Source: Larkinella soli
Lineage (GTDB): Bacteria > Bacteroidota > Bacteroidia > Cytophagales > Spirosomataceae
Length of the DNA: 64,000 nt
Reading direction: 5' to 3'
NCBI RefSeq assembly: GCF_003703975.1
Contig: NZ_QTJY01000004.1
Coordinates: 248,001 to 312,000 of the forward strand
The position numbers and the translations under genes were made by a program. Position 1 is the first letter of the stretch. Each line of letters starts with the position of its first letter. Below the pieces are notes generated by a model, which was given only the letters and a program-made list of their open reading frames with translations, had not been told where the DNA came from and did not search any database. Positions 26,645 through 38,496 of this stretch are shown here, one piece after another.

Positions 26645-27202
26645 ATGGAAAGCGGAATTAAATGGTATGTCATCCGGGCCGTTTCCGGCCAGGAGAAAAA
26701 GGTCAAATCGTATCTGGACAATGAGATTGCCAGACAGGGTTTGGGCGATTATGTGCCTCAGATTCTGATTCCCTCCGAGAAGGTATATGAGATGCGGAAC
26801 GGCAAGAAGCGGGTTCGTGAGAAAACCTTCTTTCCGGGCTATATTCTAATATCGGCCGATCTGTCAAACGGAGAGGTTATGCACCTGATTACCAGTATGC
26901 CCGGCGTACTGGGCTTTTTAGGGAATTCCAACGGCCCCACCAAAATTCCGGTGCCGTTGCGCCAGACGGAGGTCAATCGTATTCTGGGCAAAGTCGATGA
27001 AGTGGCCCAGGAAGTAGCGACCCCGACGGTTTCGTTCCTGAAAGGTGAATCGGTGAAAGTGGTCGATGGCCCGTTCAGCGGCTTTATCGGAACCGTCGAA
27101 GAAGTCTTCGACGAACGGAAAAAGCTGAATGTCGTGGTTAAGATCTTCGGTAGAAATACCCCTGTCGAGTTGAGTTACGCACAAGTAGAAAAGGAAAGTT
27201 AA
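26645..27202 (+). CDS. nusG: Transcription termination/antitermination protein NusG
   Basis: NusG binds RNA polymerase and links it to Rho or to the ribosome. The 185-residue protein has the NGN domain (KWYVIRAVSGQEKKVKSYL at the start, KTFFPGYILI in the middle) and a C-terminal KOW domain (about 130-175: GESVKVVDGPFSGFIGTVEEV). ATG 26645 gives the standard start; the track-like longer frame adds an unconserved segment. Confidence 0.96.
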   Translation: MESGIKWYVIRAVSGQEKKVKSYLDNEIARQGLGDYVPQILIPSEKVYEMRNGKKRVREKTFFPGYILISADLSNGEVMHLITSMPGVLGFLGNSNGPTKIPVPLRQTEVNRILGKVDEVAQEVATPTVSFLKGESVKVVDGPFSGFIGTVEEVFDERKKLNVVVKIFGRNTPVELSYAQVEKES

Positions 27203-27288
27203 AACGGCTATGCCCGAGACGATTCCGACACGCTTCCCACTGGTCGGACTGAGTCATTTGCAGGGCTTAGCGTAACAAATCAAAAGCA

Positions 27289-27732
27289 ATGGCAAAAGAA
27301 GTAGCTGGCTACGTGAAATTGCAGGTGAAGGGCGGCCAGGCCAACCCGTCTCCTCCGATCGGACCGGCGCTGGGTTCCAAGGGTTTGAATATCATGGAAT
27401 TCTGCAAGCAGTTCAATGGTCGGACGCAGGACAAGGTAGGCATGATCCTTCCTGTACTGATTACGTACTACAAAGACAAGTCGTTTGACTTTGTCATCAA
27501 AACTCCGCCTGCTCCCATTCTGTTGATGGAGGCTGCCAAACTGAAAGGCGGTTCGGCTCAGCCGAACCGAAACAAAGTTGGCTCAGTGACCTGGGATGAA
27601 GTTCGGCAGATTGCCGAAACCAAAATGCCGGACCTGAATGCCTTCACCGTCGAGTCTGCGATGAAGATGGTTGCTGGTACTGCCCGCTCAATGGGGATCA
27701 CGGTATCAGGAAAAGCTCCCTGGGAAAACTAA
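27289..27732 (+). CDS. rplK: 50S ribosomal protein L11
   Basis: This 147-residue uL11 protein has [20 protein letters not shown] (N-terminal domain with the Pro-rich turn) and the C-terminal rRNA-binding domain ending [10 protein letters not shown]. It forms the GTPase-associated centre with 23S rRNA and L10/L12. It is followed by rplA at 27-bp distance. Confidence 0.97.
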   Translation: MAKEVAGYVKLQVKGGQANPSPPIGPALGSKGLNIMEFCKQFNGRTQDKVGMILPVLITYYKDKSFDFVIKTPPAPILLMEAAKLKGGSAQPNRNKVGSVTWDEVRQIAETKMPDLNAFTVESAMKMVAGTARSMGITVSGKAPWEN

Positions 27733-27759
27733 TCACGGTAGCCAAATTCAGAGAAGATC

Positions 27760-28458
27760 ATGGGAAAATTAACGAAAAAGCAGAAAGATGCCCTTTCGAA
27801 ATATGAAGTTTCGAAAGAGTACTCATTAGCGCAGGCGGCCGAGATTTTAAAGACTATCTCATTTACGAAGTTTGATGCTTCGGTCGATATCGATGTTCGT
27901 CTGGGTGTCGATCCCCGGAAAGCAGACCAGATGGTTCGTGGCGTTGCTACGCTGCCTCACGGAACGGGTAAGACCGTTCGCGTCCTGGTACTCTGCACCC
28001 CGGATAAGGAAGCCGAAGCCCGCGAAGCCGGTGCCGACTACGTAGGTCTGGACGACTTTATCACTAAAATCGAACAGGGCTGGACGGATATCGACGTCAT
28101 CATCACGATGCCGAACGTCATGGCTAAAGTCGGTAAGCTGGGTCGGGTTCTGGGTCCGCGCGGTCTGATGCCGAACCCGAAATCGGGTACGGTAACGCCG
28201 GAAGTCGGGAAGGCCGTGCGTGAAGTGAAAGCCGGGAAAATCGACTTCAAGGTCGACAAGTTCGGGATCATCCACGCCAGCATCGGTAAAGTATCGTTCG
28301 AGCCGGATAAGCTGGCCGAAAACGCTCAGGAGATTATTGCTACCCTGCTGCGTCTGAAACCCTCCTCGGCCAAAGGGACGTATGTGAGGACGATTCATTT
28401 GTCAAGTACAATGAGTCCGAGTGTGGTAATTGACAAAACGACCGTAGCAGGACTGTAA
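27760..28458 (+). CDS. rplA: 50S ribosomal protein L1
   Basis: This 232-residue uL1 protein contains [24 protein letters not shown], the conserved [21 protein letters not shown] region, and [16 protein letters not shown] at the end. It forms the L1 stalk that contacts E-site tRNA, and in many bacteria it represses its own operon. It ends one base before rplJ. Confidence 0.97.
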   Translation: MGKLTKKQKDALSKYEVSKEYSLAQAAEILKTISFTKFDASVDIDVRLGVDPRKADQMVRGVATLPHGTGKTVRVLVLCTPDKEAEAREAGADYVGLDDFITKIEQGWTDIDVIITMPNVMAKVGKLGRVLGPRGLMPNPKSGTVTPEVGKAVREVKAGKIDFKVDKFGIIHASIGKVSFEPDKLAENAQEIIATLLRLKPSSAKGTYVRTIHLSSTMSPSVVIDKTTVAGL

Positions 28459-28459
28459 T

Positions 28460-28996
28460 ATGACACGGGAAGAAAAAGGAGCCATTATTGAGGAACTGAG
28501 TGAAAAGTTCAAGTCAGTTCCCTACTTCTACATTACCGATGCGTCCGGCATGAGCGTTGCTGAGGTCAACAAACTGCGCCGGATGTGCTTCGAGAGAGGC
28601 ATCGAATATCGGGTCGTAAAGAACACGCTGATCAAAAAAGCGCTCGAATCGCTCGACACCGACTACTCTTCATTTGAAGGGACCGTACTGAAAGGTTTTT
28701 CAGGGGTAATGTTTCACCTCGAATCAGGTAAAGTTCCTGCGAAGCTGATCAAGGATTATCGCAAGGAAGCCGGCAACGACAAGCTGCAGCTGAAAGGGGC
28801 TTCCGTCGATTACAGCCTGTTCATCGGTGCCAACCAGCTGGATACGCTGCTGACCCTGAAGAGCAAACAGGAGCTGATCGGCGACGTCATCGGCCTGCTG
28901 CAATCCCCTGCCAAGAACGTTATCTCCGGTCTTCAGAGCGGAGGCAACAAACTGGCCGGTATCCTTAAAACGCTGTCGGAGCGCGAAGCGGCCTGA
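28460..28996 (+). CDS. rplJ: 50S ribosomal protein L10
   Basis: This 178-residue uL10 protein has the N-terminal RNA-binding domain ([31 protein letters not shown]) and a C-terminal helix ([13 protein letters not shown]) that recruits L12 dimers. It is coupled to rplA with a 1-bp gap. L10-L12 is the usual autogenous regulator of this operon. Confidence 0.96.
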   Translation: MTREEKGAIIEELSEKFKSVPYFYITDASGMSVAEVNKLRRMCFERGIEYRVVKNTLIKKALESLDTDYSSFEGTVLKGFSGVMFHLESGKVPAKLIKDYRKEAGNDKLQLKGASVDYSLFIGANQLDTLLTLKSKQELIGDVIGLLQSPAKNVISGLQSGGNKLAGILKTLSEREAA

Positions 28997-29049
28997 CCGG
29001 TTTCAACCGGATGCCTATTCCGACGAAAGAAAATGCGGGAAAATCCCGC
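28997..29049. repeat. Two small hairpins between rplJ and rplL
   Basis: CCGGTT-TC-AACCGG (28997-29010) lies directly on the rplJ stop. GCGGGA-AAA-TCCCGC (29035-29049) follows, then GCTGTTTT. They might change the L10:L12 ratio by pausing or processing. Confidence 0.45.
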
Positions 29050-29094
29050 GCTGTTTTAAATCATTTTTGTAACAATCTAATCAAGAATACGACA

Positions 29095-29478
29095 ATGGCA
29101 GATTTGAAAGCGTTCGCAGAGCAGCTTGTCAACCTGACGGTTAAAGAAGTTAACGAACTGGCTGCTATTCTGAAAGATGAATACGGCATCGAGCCGGCTG
29201 CTGCCGCTCCGGTAATGGTAGCTGGTGGTGGCGGTGGCGGCGAAGAAGCCGCTGCAGCCCCCGAAAAAACGTCCTTCGACGTGATTCTGAAAGCCGCTGG
29301 TGCCAGCAAACTGGCAGTTGTGAAGCTGGTGAAAGACCTGACCGGTCTGGGTCTGAAAGAGGCCAAAGAACTGGTTGACGGTGCACCGAAGCCTGTAAAA
29401 GAAGGCGTTGCTAAAGATGAAGCGGAAGCGCTGAGAAAGCAACTGGAAGAAGCCGGCGCAGAAGTAGAAGTTAAATAA
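29095..29478 (+). CDS. rplL: 50S ribosomal protein L7/L12
   Basis: This 127-residue bL12 protein has an N-terminal dimer domain ([20 protein letters not shown]), an Ala/Gly-rich hinge with six glycines in a row, and the C-terminal factor-binding domain ([25 protein letters not shown]). The start is ATG 29095; the longer frame reads into the spacer. CATTTTTG at 29063-29070 resembles a -7 box with one mismatch, so extra transcription of rplL is possible. Confidence 0.97.
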   Translation: MADLKAFAEQLVNLTVKEVNELAAILKDEYGIEPAAAAPVMVAGGGGGGEEAAAAPEKTSFDVILKAAGASKLAVVKLVKDLTGLGLKEAKELVDGAPKPVKEGVAKDEAEALRKQLEEAGAEVEVK

Positions 29479-29499
29479 TCCTGTCTCAGGAACTACAAT

Positions 29500-29554
29500 C
29501 TCCCCCGGGAACAGGCCTGGCTAACGTCAGGTCTTTTCCTGTTTGGGGAGTTTT
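29500..29554 (+). terminator. Terminator/attenuator between rplL and rpoB
   Basis: CTCCCC (29500-29505) and AACAGG pair with CCTGTT and GGGGAG (to 29550), with an inner CCTG/CAGG stem, followed by TTTT. The position matches the known partial attenuation site between rplL and rpoB in other bacteria. Confidence 0.6.
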
Positions 29555-29682
29555 GCGCTATACAAAAGGGAAAATTAAACTATTTTCCTCTATTTTACGT
29601 TGTCCGTTTACGCCCTGTTATATACTTACGTAAACAAGGACGCTCATTATCACTCGATCACTCAACTAAACGCAACGAAGCC

Positions 29683-32600
29683 TTGGCTACGAACAAAACC
29701 ACGCGTATAAGCTTTGCGAAAATCAAACCGGTGATCGAATATCCGGATTTTTTGGATGTTCAGATACAATCTTTCCAAGATTTTTTTCAGTTAGACACTC
29801 CTTCCGATAATCGTTCGCAGGAGGGACTGTTTAAAGTTTTCCAGGAAAACTTTCCGATTTCCGACTCCCGCGAAAACTTCGTGCTGGAGTTTATTGACTA
29901 TTCAGTTGACCCGCCGAAATACTCGGTGGACGAGTGTATCGATCGGGGCCTGACCTATTCCGTTCCTCTGAAAGCCAAATTACGGCTTTCCTGCAACGAC
30001 CCGGACAACGAAGATTTCGAAACCATCGAGCAGGAAGTGTTCCTTGGCAACATCCCGTATATGACGGAGAAAGGTTCTTTCGTCATAAACGGAGCCGAAC
30101 GGGTAATTGTTTCACAGCTCCACCGTTCACCCGGCGTGTTTTTCTCGATGAGCAAACACACCAACGGAACGAAGCTGTACTCGGCCCGGATCATTCCGTT
30201 CAAGGGATCCTGGATCGAGTTCTCGACGGACGTGAACAACGTTATGTATGCGTACATCGACCGGAAGAAGAAATTTCCGGTGACGACGCTGCTGCGGGCC
30301 ATCGGCTTTGGTTCGGATAAGGAAATTCTTGACCTGTTTGGCTTGTCGGAAGAGATTCCGGCTACACCGGCCAACCTGAAGAAAGTAGTCGGTCGCCGGC
30401 TGGCGGCCCGGGTGCTTCGGACCTGGACGGAAGATTTCGTAGATGAAGATACCGGTGAAGTAGTGTCGATCAGCCGGAATGAGGTGTTGATGGAACGGGA
30501 TTCCGTCATCTCCGCCAGCGATATCGATACGATTACGGATTCGGGACAGAAGTCCATCATCCTCCACAAGGAGGACATGAACGTCTCCGATTACAACATT
30601 ATTTATAATACGCTTCAGAAAGACAGCTCGAACTCCGAAAAGGAAGCCGTCGAGCAGATCTACCGCCAGCTCCGGAATACGGAAGCGCCGGATGAGCAGA
30701 CGGCCCGCGAGATCATCCAGAGCCTGTTCTTTTCCGACAAACGCTATGACCTCGGGGACGTTGGCCGGTACCGGATCAACAAGAAACTGGGTCTGGAGGT
30801 GGCGGCCGATACAAAGGTTCTGACGACGGAAGACATTGTTTCCATCGTGAAGTACCTGATCGGTCTGATCAACTCCAAAGCCGTTGTCGATGATATTGAC
30901 CACCTGAGCAACCGGCGCGTCCGGACGGTGGGTGAGCAGTTATACGCTCAGTTCGGCGTGGGTCTGGCCCGGATGGCCCGGACCATCAAGGAACGGATGA
31001 ACGTACGCGATAACGAAGATTTCAAACCGGTTGATCTCATCAACGCCCGGACCCTGTCGTCGGTCATCAACTCGTTCTTCGGAACGAACCAGCTGTCGCA
31101 GTTCATGGACCAGACCAATCCGCTGGCCGAAGTAACGCACAAGCGTCGGATGTCGGCCCTCGGGCCAGGCGGTCTTTCCCGGGAACGGGCCGGTTTCGAA
31201 GTTCGTGACGTTCACTATACGCACTACGGTCGTCTGTGTACGATCGAGACGCCGGAAGGACCGAATATCGGTCTGATTTCGTCGCTCTGTGTGTACGCGA
31301 AAGTGAACAGCATGGGCTTTATCGAAACCCCGTACCGTGTCATCGACAACGGGAAGGTGGCTGTTGAGAAACCGGTGATGTACCTGACGGCGGAGGAAGA
31401 GGATTCTCATTATATCGCTCAGGCCAACGCCCAGATTCAGACCGACGGTACGTTCAGCATCGACCGGGTCAAGTCGCGTTTTGAAGGTGACTTCCCGATG
31501 TCGGAGCCGACGAGCGTCTCCTACATGGACATTGCTCCGAACCAGATCGTATCGGTGGCTGCCTCGATGATTCCGTTCCTGGAACACGATGATGCCAACC
31601 GGGCTTTGATGGGCTCGAACATGCAACGGCAGGCGGTTCCGCTGCTGCGGCCGCAGGCACCGATCGTCGGTACGGGTCTGGAAGGACGCGTCGCCATCGA
31701 CTCGCGGGCGCTGGTGATTGCCGAAGAAGACGGGGTCATTGAATTCGTCGACTCGACCAAGATCGTAGTTCGCTATAACCTGGCGGATGATCAGCGTCTG
31801 GTAAGCTTCGACGATGACCTGAAAACCTACAATCTGATCAAGTTCCGTCGGACCAACCAGGATACCTGCATCAACCTCAAGCCGATGGTGCTGAAAGGTC
31901 AGCAGGTGAAAAAAGGGGAGCCGCTGTGCGAAGGCTACGCTACCGAAGGGGGCGAGCTGGCGCTGGGACGGAACATGAAGGTTGCTTTCATGCCCTGGCA
32001 GGGTTATAACTTCGAGGATGCCATCGTCATCTCCGAGCGGGTAGTGCGTGAAGACATCTTCACCTCGATCCACATCGAAGAGTTCGAACTCGAAGTACGG
32101 GATACCAAACGCGGAGAAGAGGAACTGACCGCCGAAATTCCGAACGTTTCGGAAGAAACGGTGAAGAACCTCGATGAGAACGGTATCGTTCGCGTCGGTA
32201 CGGAAGTGAAGGAAGGCGATATCCTGATCGGTAAAATTACGCCGAAAGGGGAGAGCGATCCGACGCCGGAAGAGAAACTGCTGCGCGCCATCTTTGGCGA
32301 CAAGGCCGGGGACGTGAAGGATGCTTCCAAGAAAGCACCGCCGTCGCTGAAAGGAGTCGTGATCGACACCAAACTGTTCTCCCGTCCGAACAAGGACGAG
32401 CGTTCGAAGCATAAGGACGAGATCAAGGCGCTCATGAAGCGCTACAGCCGGGAACTGATCGGTATTCGCGAGAAGATGATCAATAAGATGTCGACGCTGC
32501 TGGAAGGCAAAACCTCCCAGGGCATCAACCATAAGTTCGGCGACAGCATCATGAGCAAAGGGGTGAAGTTTAACCGGAAGAACATGACGGACAACCTCTT

Positions 32601-33546
32601 CCCCGACAAGAACCCTTACCGCGACGAAAGCAGCTACGCCGTAGCGGAAGAAGTCAACCTGCTGGGCGATCTGATGATCGAAGGCTGGACGGACGATCCG
32701 CATACGAACACGCTGCTGACGCAGATGGTGAAAAACTATAACAACCGCCGGAACGAAATCACCGGGCGCTTCAAGCGGGAACGCTTCACGCTCGAGGTCG
32801 GTGACGAACTGCCGGCCGGTATCGTGAAACTGGCGAAAGTGTACGTGGCCAAGAAGCGCAAGCTGAAGGTAGGTGACAAGATGGCCGGTCGTCACGGTAA
32901 CAAAGGAGTGGTTGCCCGGATCGTTCGGGACGAAGACATGCCGTTCCTCGAAGATGGAACGCCGGTGGACATCGTTCTGAACCCGCTCGGCGTACCTTCC
33001 CGGATGAACCTCGGTCAGATTTACGAAACGGTACTGGGCTGGGCCGGTCTGAAACTGGGCCGCAAGTACGCAACGCCGATCTTCGACGGAGCAACCGAGG
33101 ACCAGGTGATCGCCGAGCTGAACGCAGCCGGTCTGCCGTCGCTGGGTCGGACCTACCTCCACGACGGTCTGTCGGGAGAACGTTTCGACCAGCCGGTTAC
33201 CGTCGGGGTAATCTACATGCTGAAACTGGGCCACCTTGTCGACGACAAGATGCACGCCCGTTCGATCGGTCCCTACTCGCTCATTACGCAGCAGCCGCTG
33301 GGTGGAAAGGCACAGTTCGGTGGTCAGCGGTTCGGCGAGATGGAGGTGTGGGCGCTCGAAGCCTTCGGTGCTTCGCACATCCTGCAGGAAATCCTGACCG
33401 TCAAATCAGATGACGTCGTCGGCCGGGCCAAGGCGTACGAGGCAATCGTCAAGGGCGAGAACCTGCCGAAGCCGAACATTCCGGAGTCGTTCAACGTATT
33501 GGTGCACGAGCTGCGCGGTCTGGCTCTTGAAGTAACGATGGATTAA
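29683..33546 (+). CDS. rpoB: DNA-directed RNA polymerase subunit beta
   Basis: This 1,287-residue catalytic beta subunit starts with TTG at 29683 ([20 protein letters not shown]); no ATG lies near that point in frame. The rifampicin region is intact around residues 465-520 ([26 protein letters not shown]), as are GRHGNKGVV and the C-terminal [21 protein letters not shown]. The 205-bp gap upstream contains the attenuator and an AT-rich region without a clear promoter. A hairpin separates it from rpoC. Confidence 0.97.
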   Translation: MATNKTTRISFAKIKPVIEYPDFLDVQIQSFQDFFQLDTPSDNRSQEGLFKVFQENFPISDSRENFVLEFIDYSVDPPKYSVDECIDRGLTYSVPLKAKLRLSCNDPDNEDFETIEQEVFLGNIPYMTEKGSFVINGAERVIVSQLHRSPGVFFSMSKHTNGTKLYSARIIPFKGSWIEFSTDVNNVMYAYIDRKKKFPVTTLLRAIGFGSDKEILDLFGLSEEIPATPANLKKVVGRRLAARVLRTWTEDFVDEDTGEVVSISRNEVLMERDSVISASDIDTITDSGQKSIILHKEDMNVSDYNIIYNTLQKDSSNSEKEAVEQIYRQLRNTEAPDEQTAREIIQSLFFSDKRYDLGDVGRYRINKKLGLEVAADTKVLTTEDIVSIVKYLIGLINSKAVVDDIDHLSNRRVRTVGEQLYAQFGVGLARMARTIKERMNVRDNEDFKPVDLINARTLSSVINSFFGTNQLSQFMDQTNPLAEVTHKRRMSALGPGGLSRERAGFEVRDVHYTHYGRLCTIETPEGPNIGLISSLCVYAKVNSMGFIETPYRVIDNGKVAVEKPVMYLTAEEEDSHYIAQANAQIQTDGTFSIDRVKSRFEGDFPMSEPTSVSYMDIAPNQIVSVAASMIPFLEHDDANRALMGSNMQRQAVPLLRPQAPIVGTGLEGRVAIDSRALVIAEEDGVIEFVDSTKIVVRYNLADDQRLVSFDDDLKTYNLIKFRRTNQDTCINLKPMVLKGQQVKKGEPLCEGYATEGGELALGRNMKVAFMPWQGYNFEDAIVISERVVREDIFTSIHIEEFELEVRDTKRGEEELTAEIPNVSEETVKNLDENGIVRVGTEVKEGDILIGKITPKGESDPTPEEKLLRAIFGDKAGDVKDASKKAPPSLKGVVIDTKLFSRPNKDERSKHKDEIKALMKRYSRELIGIREKMINKMSTLLEGKTSQGINHKFGDSIMSKGVKFNRKNMTDNLFPDKNPYRDESSYAVAEEVNLLGDLMIEGWTDDPHTNTLLTQMVKNYNNRRNEITGRFKRERFTLEVGDELPAGIVKLAKVYVAKKRKLKVGDKMAGRHGNKGVVARIVRDEDMPFLEDGTPVDIVLNPLGVPSRMNLGQIYETVLGWAGLKLGRKYATPIFDGATEDQVIAELNAAGLPSLGRTYLHDGLSGERFDQPVTVGVIYMLKLGHLVDDKMHARSIGPYSLITQQPLGGKAQFGGQRFGEMEVWALEAFGASHILQEILTVKSDDVVGRAKAYEAIVKGENLPKPNIPESFNVLVHELRGLALEVTMD

Positions 33547-33559
33547 ATAAATGGTAACA

Positions 33560-33603
33560 GGCGGTTTGCAGAGAGAAGGGACATCCCCTTTCTGCGAACC
33601 GCC
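33560..33603 (+). promoter_or_regulatory. Strong hairpin in the rpoB-rpoC spacer
   Basis: GGCGGTTTGCAG (33560-33571) pairs with CTGCGAACCGCC (33592-33603), 12 pairs including one G-U, with an inner AGAAGGG/CCCTTTCT-type pairing. No T tract follows, so it is more likely an RNA-processing or stability element than a terminator. Confidence 0.5.
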
Positions 33604-33643
33604 CGCTGCCGATCAAAAATTTCACCCAATAAAACTCCATCCA

Positions 33644-36600
33644 ATGTCATTCAAAAAGAATAAGAAGCTCAACAGCGACTTTTCCAGGGTGCTGATTAGT
33701 CTGGCCTCGCCCGAGTCCATTCTGGAGAGTTCGTACGGGGAAGTGACCCAGCCGGAGACGATCAACTACCGGACATACAAGCCCGAAATGGGCGGGTTGT
33801 TCTGTGAGCGGATCTTCGGCCCGGTCAAGGACTGGGAGTGTCATTGTGGTAAGTACAAACGTATCCGCTACAAGGGCATTATCTGTGATCGCTGTGGAGT
33901 AGAAGTGACGGAGAAAAAGGTTCGCCGGGAACGGATGGGCCACATCGAACTGGTCGTACCGGTAGCACACATCTGGTACTTCCGGAGCTTACCCAATAAA
34001 ATCGGTTATCTGCTGGGCCTCTCTACCAAGAAGCTCGATCAAATTATTTATTACGAGCGGTATGTCGTCGTTCAGCCGGGTATCAAGGGCGAAGACGGCA
34101 TTCAGGAGCTCGACTTCCTGACGGAAGATGAATACCTGGATATCGTCGACAAACTGCCGAGCGGTAACCAGATACTGCCGGATTCCGATCCGCAGAAATT
34201 CATTGCCAAGATGGGTGCCGAAGCGCTTGAACTGCTGCTGTCCCGTCTGAGACTCGACGAACTGTCATATAACCTGCGCCACGCGGCCGCTACGGACTCT
34301 TCCCAGCAGCGGAAGGCCGAGGCCCTTAAGCGTCTGAAAGTCGTGGAAGCGTTCCGGGATGCCAACACCCGCGTCGAGAACCGTCCGGAGTGGATGGTAA
34401 TCCGCATGGTGCCGGTAATTCCGCCCGAACTGCGTCCGCTTGTCCCTCTGGACGGGGGCCGCTTCGCTACCTCCGACCTGAACGACCTGTATCGCCGGGT
34501 CATCATCCGGAACAACCGTCTGAAGCGTCTGATCGAGATCAAGGCGCCGGAAGTGATTCTCCGGAATGAGAAACGGATGCTGCAGGAAGCCGTTGACTCC
34601 CTCTTCGACAACTCCCGCAAGGTGAACGCCGTTCGTTCAGAAGGAAACCGGGCACTGAAGTCCCTTTCGGATATGCTGAAAGGGAAGCAGGGCCGGTTCC
34701 GCCAGAACCTTCTCGGGAAGCGGGTCGACTACTCCGGCCGTTCGGTCATCGTGGTTGGTCCGGAGCTGAAACTGCACGAGTGCGGTCTGCCGAAAGATAT
34801 GGCGGCCGAACTCTTCAAGCCGTTCATCATCCGCAAGCTGATCGAGCGGGGTATCGTCAAGACGGTAAAATCCGCCAAGAAGATCGTCGACCGGAAAGAC
34901 CCCATTATCTGGGATATTCTGGAAAACGTACTGAAGGGTCACCCGGTGCTCCTCAACCGTGCTCCGACGCTTCACCGTCTCGGTATCCAGGCTTTCCAGC
35001 CGAAGCTGATCGAAGGAAAAGCCATCCAGCTGCACCCGCTCGTCTGTACGGCCTTCAACGCCGACTTCGACGGTGACCAGATGGCCGTCCACGTTCCGCT
35101 CGGACAGGAAGCCATCCTGGAAGCCTCCATGCTGATGCTGGCGTCGCACAATATCCTGAACCCGGCCAACGGGGCGCCGATTACGGTACCGTCTCAGGAC
35201 ATGGTGTTGGGTCTGTACTATGTAACCAAAGGCCGTAAGAGCACCCCGGAATATCCGATCATCGGTGAAGGCATGACCTTCTACGGTGCGGAGGAGGTGA
35301 TCATTGCGATCAACGAAGGTAAACTCTCCAAGCACGCCAATATCAAGGTTCGGACGAAAGTGCGGAACGAGCGGGGCGAGCTGGAAACGAAAATTCTCGA
35401 AACCGTAGCCGGGCGCGTGCTGTTCAACCAGTCCGTTCCGGAAGAGGTAGGGTTCATCAACGAACTGCTGACGAAGAAAAAGCTGCAGCAGATCATTGCC
35501 TACATCTTCAAGATCGCCGGTGTATCCAAAACCGCTCAGTTCCTCGATGATATCAAGGAGCTTGGTTTCCAGATGGCCTTCAAAGGCGGTCTGTCGATCG
35601 GTCTGAGCGACGTGAAGGTTCCGGAAGCGAAAGAAAAACTGATCGAAGAAGCCAAGCAGGAAGTAGAAGGCGTCTGGAACAACTACCTGATGGGTCTGAT
35701 CACGGAAAACGAACGCTACAACCAGGTGATCGACATCTGGACCCGCGTCAACAGCCGGATCACCGAGACCCTGATGAAGCAGCTGGAAGCCGATCAGCAG
35801 GGCTTCAACTCGATCTTCATGATGATGCACTCCGGTGCCCGGGGTTCCCGCGAGCAGATTCGTCAGCTGGGCGGGATGCGGGGTCTGATGGCCAAACCGC
35901 AGAAAAACCTGCAGGGCTCGGTCGGTGAAATCATCGAAAACCCGATTCTTTCGAACTTTAAGGAAGGTCTGGACGTACTCGAATACTTCATTTCGACGCA
36001 CGGTGCCCGGAAGGGTCTTGCCGATACGGCTCTGAAAACGGCCGATGCCGGTTACCTGACCCGCCGTCTGCACGACGTGGCCCAGGATGTGATCGTCACG
36101 GAAGAAGACTGCGGTACCCTCCGCGGTATTCAGATCTCCGCCCTGAAAGACAACGAGGATATCGTTGAACCGCTGTCCGAGCGGATTCTGGGCCGGGTGA
36201 CCGTCCACGACATCTATGACCCGCTGACGAAAAATCTGATCGTGGCCGCCGGTTCCGAGATCAACGAGGAAATCGCAGCCGGTATCGACGAAACCAGCAT
36301 CGAAACGGTTGAAATCCGTTCGGTACTGACCTGTGAAGCCAAGAAAGGCGTCTGTGCCAAGTGCTACGGACGGAACCTGGCGACGGGTCGGATGGTCGAC
36401 ATCGGAGAAGCTGTCGGTGTCATCGCATCGCAGTCGATTGGTGAACCGGGAACGCAGTTGACCCTTCGTACCTTCCACGTGGGTGGTACGGCCTCGAACA
36501 TCGCGGTCGATGCGTCGATCCGCGCCAAGTTCGACGGCGTAGTCCAGTTCGAAGAAATGCGTACCGTGGAATCGACCGATAGCGAAGGTAACCCGCTTAC

Positions 36601-37972
36601 GGTCGTCATGGGTCGCTCCGGTGAGGTCAAGATCGTCGATCCGGCCAACCCGAACCTCATTCTCATCAGCAACAACGTACCGTACGGTGCCTTCCTGCGG
36701 GTGAAAGAAGGGGATGCGGTGAAGAAGGGCGACGAGCTCTGTGCCTGGGATCCGTACAACGCCGTTATTCTTTCCGAACTGACGGGTACGGTCGACTTCG
36801 AAGCCATCGAAGAAGGGATCACCTATCGGGAGGAGTTCGACGAACAGACGGGCTTCCAGGAAATGGTGATCATCGAAAGCCGCGACAAAACCAAGAACCC
36901 GGCCATCGTGATCAAGGGAACCAGCGTACTGCTGGAAGATACGAACGAAAAAGCGTACAACCTGCCGGTCGGTGCCCGTCTGGTCGTGAAGGCCGGTCAG
37001 GCAATCCAGGCGGGTCAGCCGGTCGCCAAGATTCCGCGGAACGTCGGTAAAACCCGCGACATTACGGGTGGTCTGCCGCGTGTAACCGAACTGTTCGAGG
37101 CTCGTAACCCGTCGAACCCGGCGGTTGTGAGCGAAATCGACGGTGTGGTGACCTACGGTTCGATCAAGCGGGGTAACCGCGAAATCTATATCGAGTCGAA
37201 AGACGGCACGAAGAAGAAATACCTCGTCCCGCTGTCGAAACACATTCTGGTTCAGGACAACGACTTCGTCCGGGCCGGCGATCCGCTGTCGGATGGCGCC
37301 ATTACGCCGTCGGATATTCTGTCGATCAAAGGGCCGACGGCCGTTCAGGAGTACCTCGTGAACGAGATTCAGGAAGTTTACCGTCTGCAGGGTGTGAAGA
37401 TCAACGACAAGCACATCGAAGCGATCGTTCGCCAGATGATGCAGAAAGTCGAGATCATCGACGCCGGCGATACCATCTTCCTCGACATGCAGTCCGTCGA
37501 CAAGTGGACGTTCCGGGAGGAAAACGACAAGATCATGAACATGAAGGTCGTAACCGATCCGGGCGATTCCGAGACGCTGAAAGCCGGACAGATCATCACC
37601 GTCCGTCGTCTGCGCGACGAAAACTCGAGCCTCAAGCGCCGGGATATGAAACTGGTTATGGTACGCGACGCGATGCCGGCCGTTTCGCAGCCCACGCTGC
37701 AGGGGATTACGCAGGCGTCTCTGGGTACGGAAAGCTTCCTGTCGGCGGCTTCGTTCCAGGAAACGACCAAGGTGTTGAGCGAGGCTTCGATCCGCGGTAA
37801 GGCCGATTATCTGGAAGGGCTGAAGGAGAACGTACTGGTCGGCCACCTGATCCCGGCCGGGACGGGGATGCGCCGGTACAACAACATCATCGTCACCTCG
37901 AAGGAAGAATACGAGTCTTACGTCGAAACGCGCGAGAAGTTCGCACGGCCGAAAAGACGGGAGACGGTTTAA
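33644..37972 (+). CDS. rpoC: DNA-directed RNA polymerase subunit beta'
   Basis: This 1,442-residue beta' subunit has the N-terminal zinc ribbon with [20 protein letters not shown], the active-site NADFDGD (472-478) with three Mg-binding Asp, a second Cys set ([16 protein letters not shown], about residue 890), and [18 protein letters not shown] in the trigger-loop region. ATG 33644 ([13 protein letters not shown]) is the family start; the open frame from 33551 covers the spacer hairpin. A terminator follows at 37998. Confidence 0.97.
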   Translation: MSFKKNKKLNSDFSRVLISLASPESILESSYGEVTQPETINYRTYKPEMGGLFCERIFGPVKDWECHCGKYKRIRYKGIICDRCGVEVTEKKVRRERMGHIELVVPVAHIWYFRSLPNKIGYLLGLSTKKLDQIIYYERYVVVQPGIKGEDGIQELDFLTEDEYLDIVDKLPSGNQILPDSDPQKFIAKMGAEALELLLSRLRLDELSYNLRHAAATDSSQQRKAEALKRLKVVEAFRDANTRVENRPEWMVIRMVPVIPPELRPLVPLDGGRFATSDLNDLYRRVIIRNNRLKRLIEIKAPEVILRNEKRMLQEAVDSLFDNSRKVNAVRSEGNRALKSLSDMLKGKQGRFRQNLLGKRVDYSGRSVIVVGPELKLHECGLPKDMAAELFKPFIIRKLIERGIVKTVKSAKKIVDRKDPIIWDILENVLKGHPVLLNRAPTLHRLGIQAFQPKLIEGKAIQLHPLVCTAFNADFDGDQMAVHVPLGQEAILEASMLMLASHNILNPANGAPITVPSQDMVLGLYYVTKGRKSTPEYPIIGEGMTFYGAEEVIIAINEGKLSKHANIKVRTKVRNERGELETKILETVAGRVLFNQSVPEEVGFINELLTKKKLQQIIAYIFKIAGVSKTAQFLDDIKELGFQMAFKGGLSIGLSDVKVPEAKEKLIEEAKQEVEGVWNNYLMGLITENERYNQVIDIWTRVNSRITETLMKQLEADQQGFNSIFMMMHSGARGSREQIRQLGGMRGLMAKPQKNLQGSVGEIIENPILSNFKEGLDVLEYFISTHGARKGLADTALKTADAGYLTRRLHDVAQDVIVTEEDCGTLRGIQISALKDNEDIVEPLSERILGRVTVHDIYDPLTKNLIVAAGSEINEEIAAGIDETSIETVEIRSVLTCEAKKGVCAKCYGRNLATGRMVDIGEAVGVIASQSIGEPGTQLTLRTFHVGGTASNIAVDASIRAKFDGVVQFEEMRTVESTDSEGNPLTVVMGRSGEVKIVDPANPNLILISNNVPYGAFLRVKEGDAVKKGDELCAWDPYNAVILSELTGTVDFEAIEEGITYREEFDEQTGFQEMVIIESRDKTKNPAIVIKGTSVLLEDTNEKAYNLPVGARLVVKAGQAIQAGQPVAKIPRNVGKTRDITGGLPRVTELFEARNPSNPAVVSEIDGVVTYGSIKRGNREIYIESKDGTKKKYLVPLSKHILVQDNDFVRAGDPLSDGAITPSDILSIKGPTAVQEYLVNEIQEVYRLQGVKINDKHIEAIVRQMMQKVEIIDAGDTIFLDMQSVDKWTFREENDKIMNMKVVTDPGDSETLKAGQIITVRRLRDENSSLKRRDMKLVMVRDAMPAVSQPTLQGITQASLGTESFLSAASFQETTKVLSEASIRGKADYLEGLKENVLVGHLIPAGTGMRRYNNIIVTSKEEYESYVETREKFARPKRRETV

Positions 37973-37997
37973 GCCGACTCCAGAAACAGTCAAAACG

Positions 37998-38032
37998 CAG
38001 AGGTCGGGTCAAAAGCCTGACCTCTGTTTTTT
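37998..38032 (+). terminator. Terminator after rpoC
   Basis: CAGAGGTCGGG (37998-38008) pairs with CCTGACCTCTG (38016-38026), with one G-U pair, followed by six T residues. Confidence 0.85.
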
Positions 38033-38054
38033 AAAGTAAAGCCAAGCAGAGGAT

Positions 38055-38375
38055 ATGGAAAACCAACAACCCGAACAGGAAGGTCAGATCAATATCGAAC
38101 TGACCGAGGAGATCGCTGAGGGCATCTACGCCAACCTGGCCATGATCGCCCACTCCAACAGCGAGTTCATCATCGATTTTATCCGGCTGATGCCCGGGGT
38201 CTCGAAGGCAAAAGTCAAGTCGCGGATCATCCTGACGCCTGACCACGCCAAACGCCTGCTGACCGCCCTGCGGGAAAACATCCGCAAATACGAGGAGGCT
38301 TACGGCGACATTAACCAGATCGAGGAAGCCTTCCGGTTTCCGACCCAGTTCGGCGGTCCGATCGGGGAAGCGTAA
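38055..38375 (+). CDS. DUF3467 domain protein
   Basis: This 106-residue protein matches DUF3467: INIELTEEIAEGIYANLAMIAHSNSEF, then DFIRLMPG, then VKSRIILTPDHAKRLLTALRENI. The family is widespread and uncharacterised. It starts 22 bp after the T tract of the rpoC terminator, leaving no room for its own promoter there. It is therefore expressed by read-through or from a promoter inside the rpoC end. Function unknown. Confidence 0.88.
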   Translation: MENQQPEQEGQINIELTEEIAEGIYANLAMIAHSNSEFIIDFIRLMPGVSKAKVKSRIILTPDHAKRLLTALRENIRKYEEAYGDINQIEEAFRFPTQFGGPIGEA

Positions 38376-38420
38376 GCCGGTAACGGACAGACGGATATCG
38401 AAAATAATTCGGGATAGTTT

Positions 38421-38450
38421 TTGGTTTTCGGACGTGTTTCGCTAATTTTG
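38421..38450 (+). promoter_or_regulatory. Promoter of rpsL-rpsG
   Basis: TTG (38421-38423), a 19-bp spacer and TAATTTTG (38443-38450), 46 bp before the rpsL start. Confidence 0.75.
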
Positions 38451-38496
38451 CACTCCGAATTTTCCGGAAGACCGTAGAAATACCAATTCTTATACA

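Noticed and set aside
34637-37993. Very long open frame of 1,118 codons on the minus strand across rpoC (and one of 812 codons across rpoB at 30940-33378)
   Set aside because: They lie antisense to genes with strong codon bias; the translations are rich in Arg, His, Asp, Gln and Val with no domain, signal or conserved motif. They are shadows of rpoB and rpoC.
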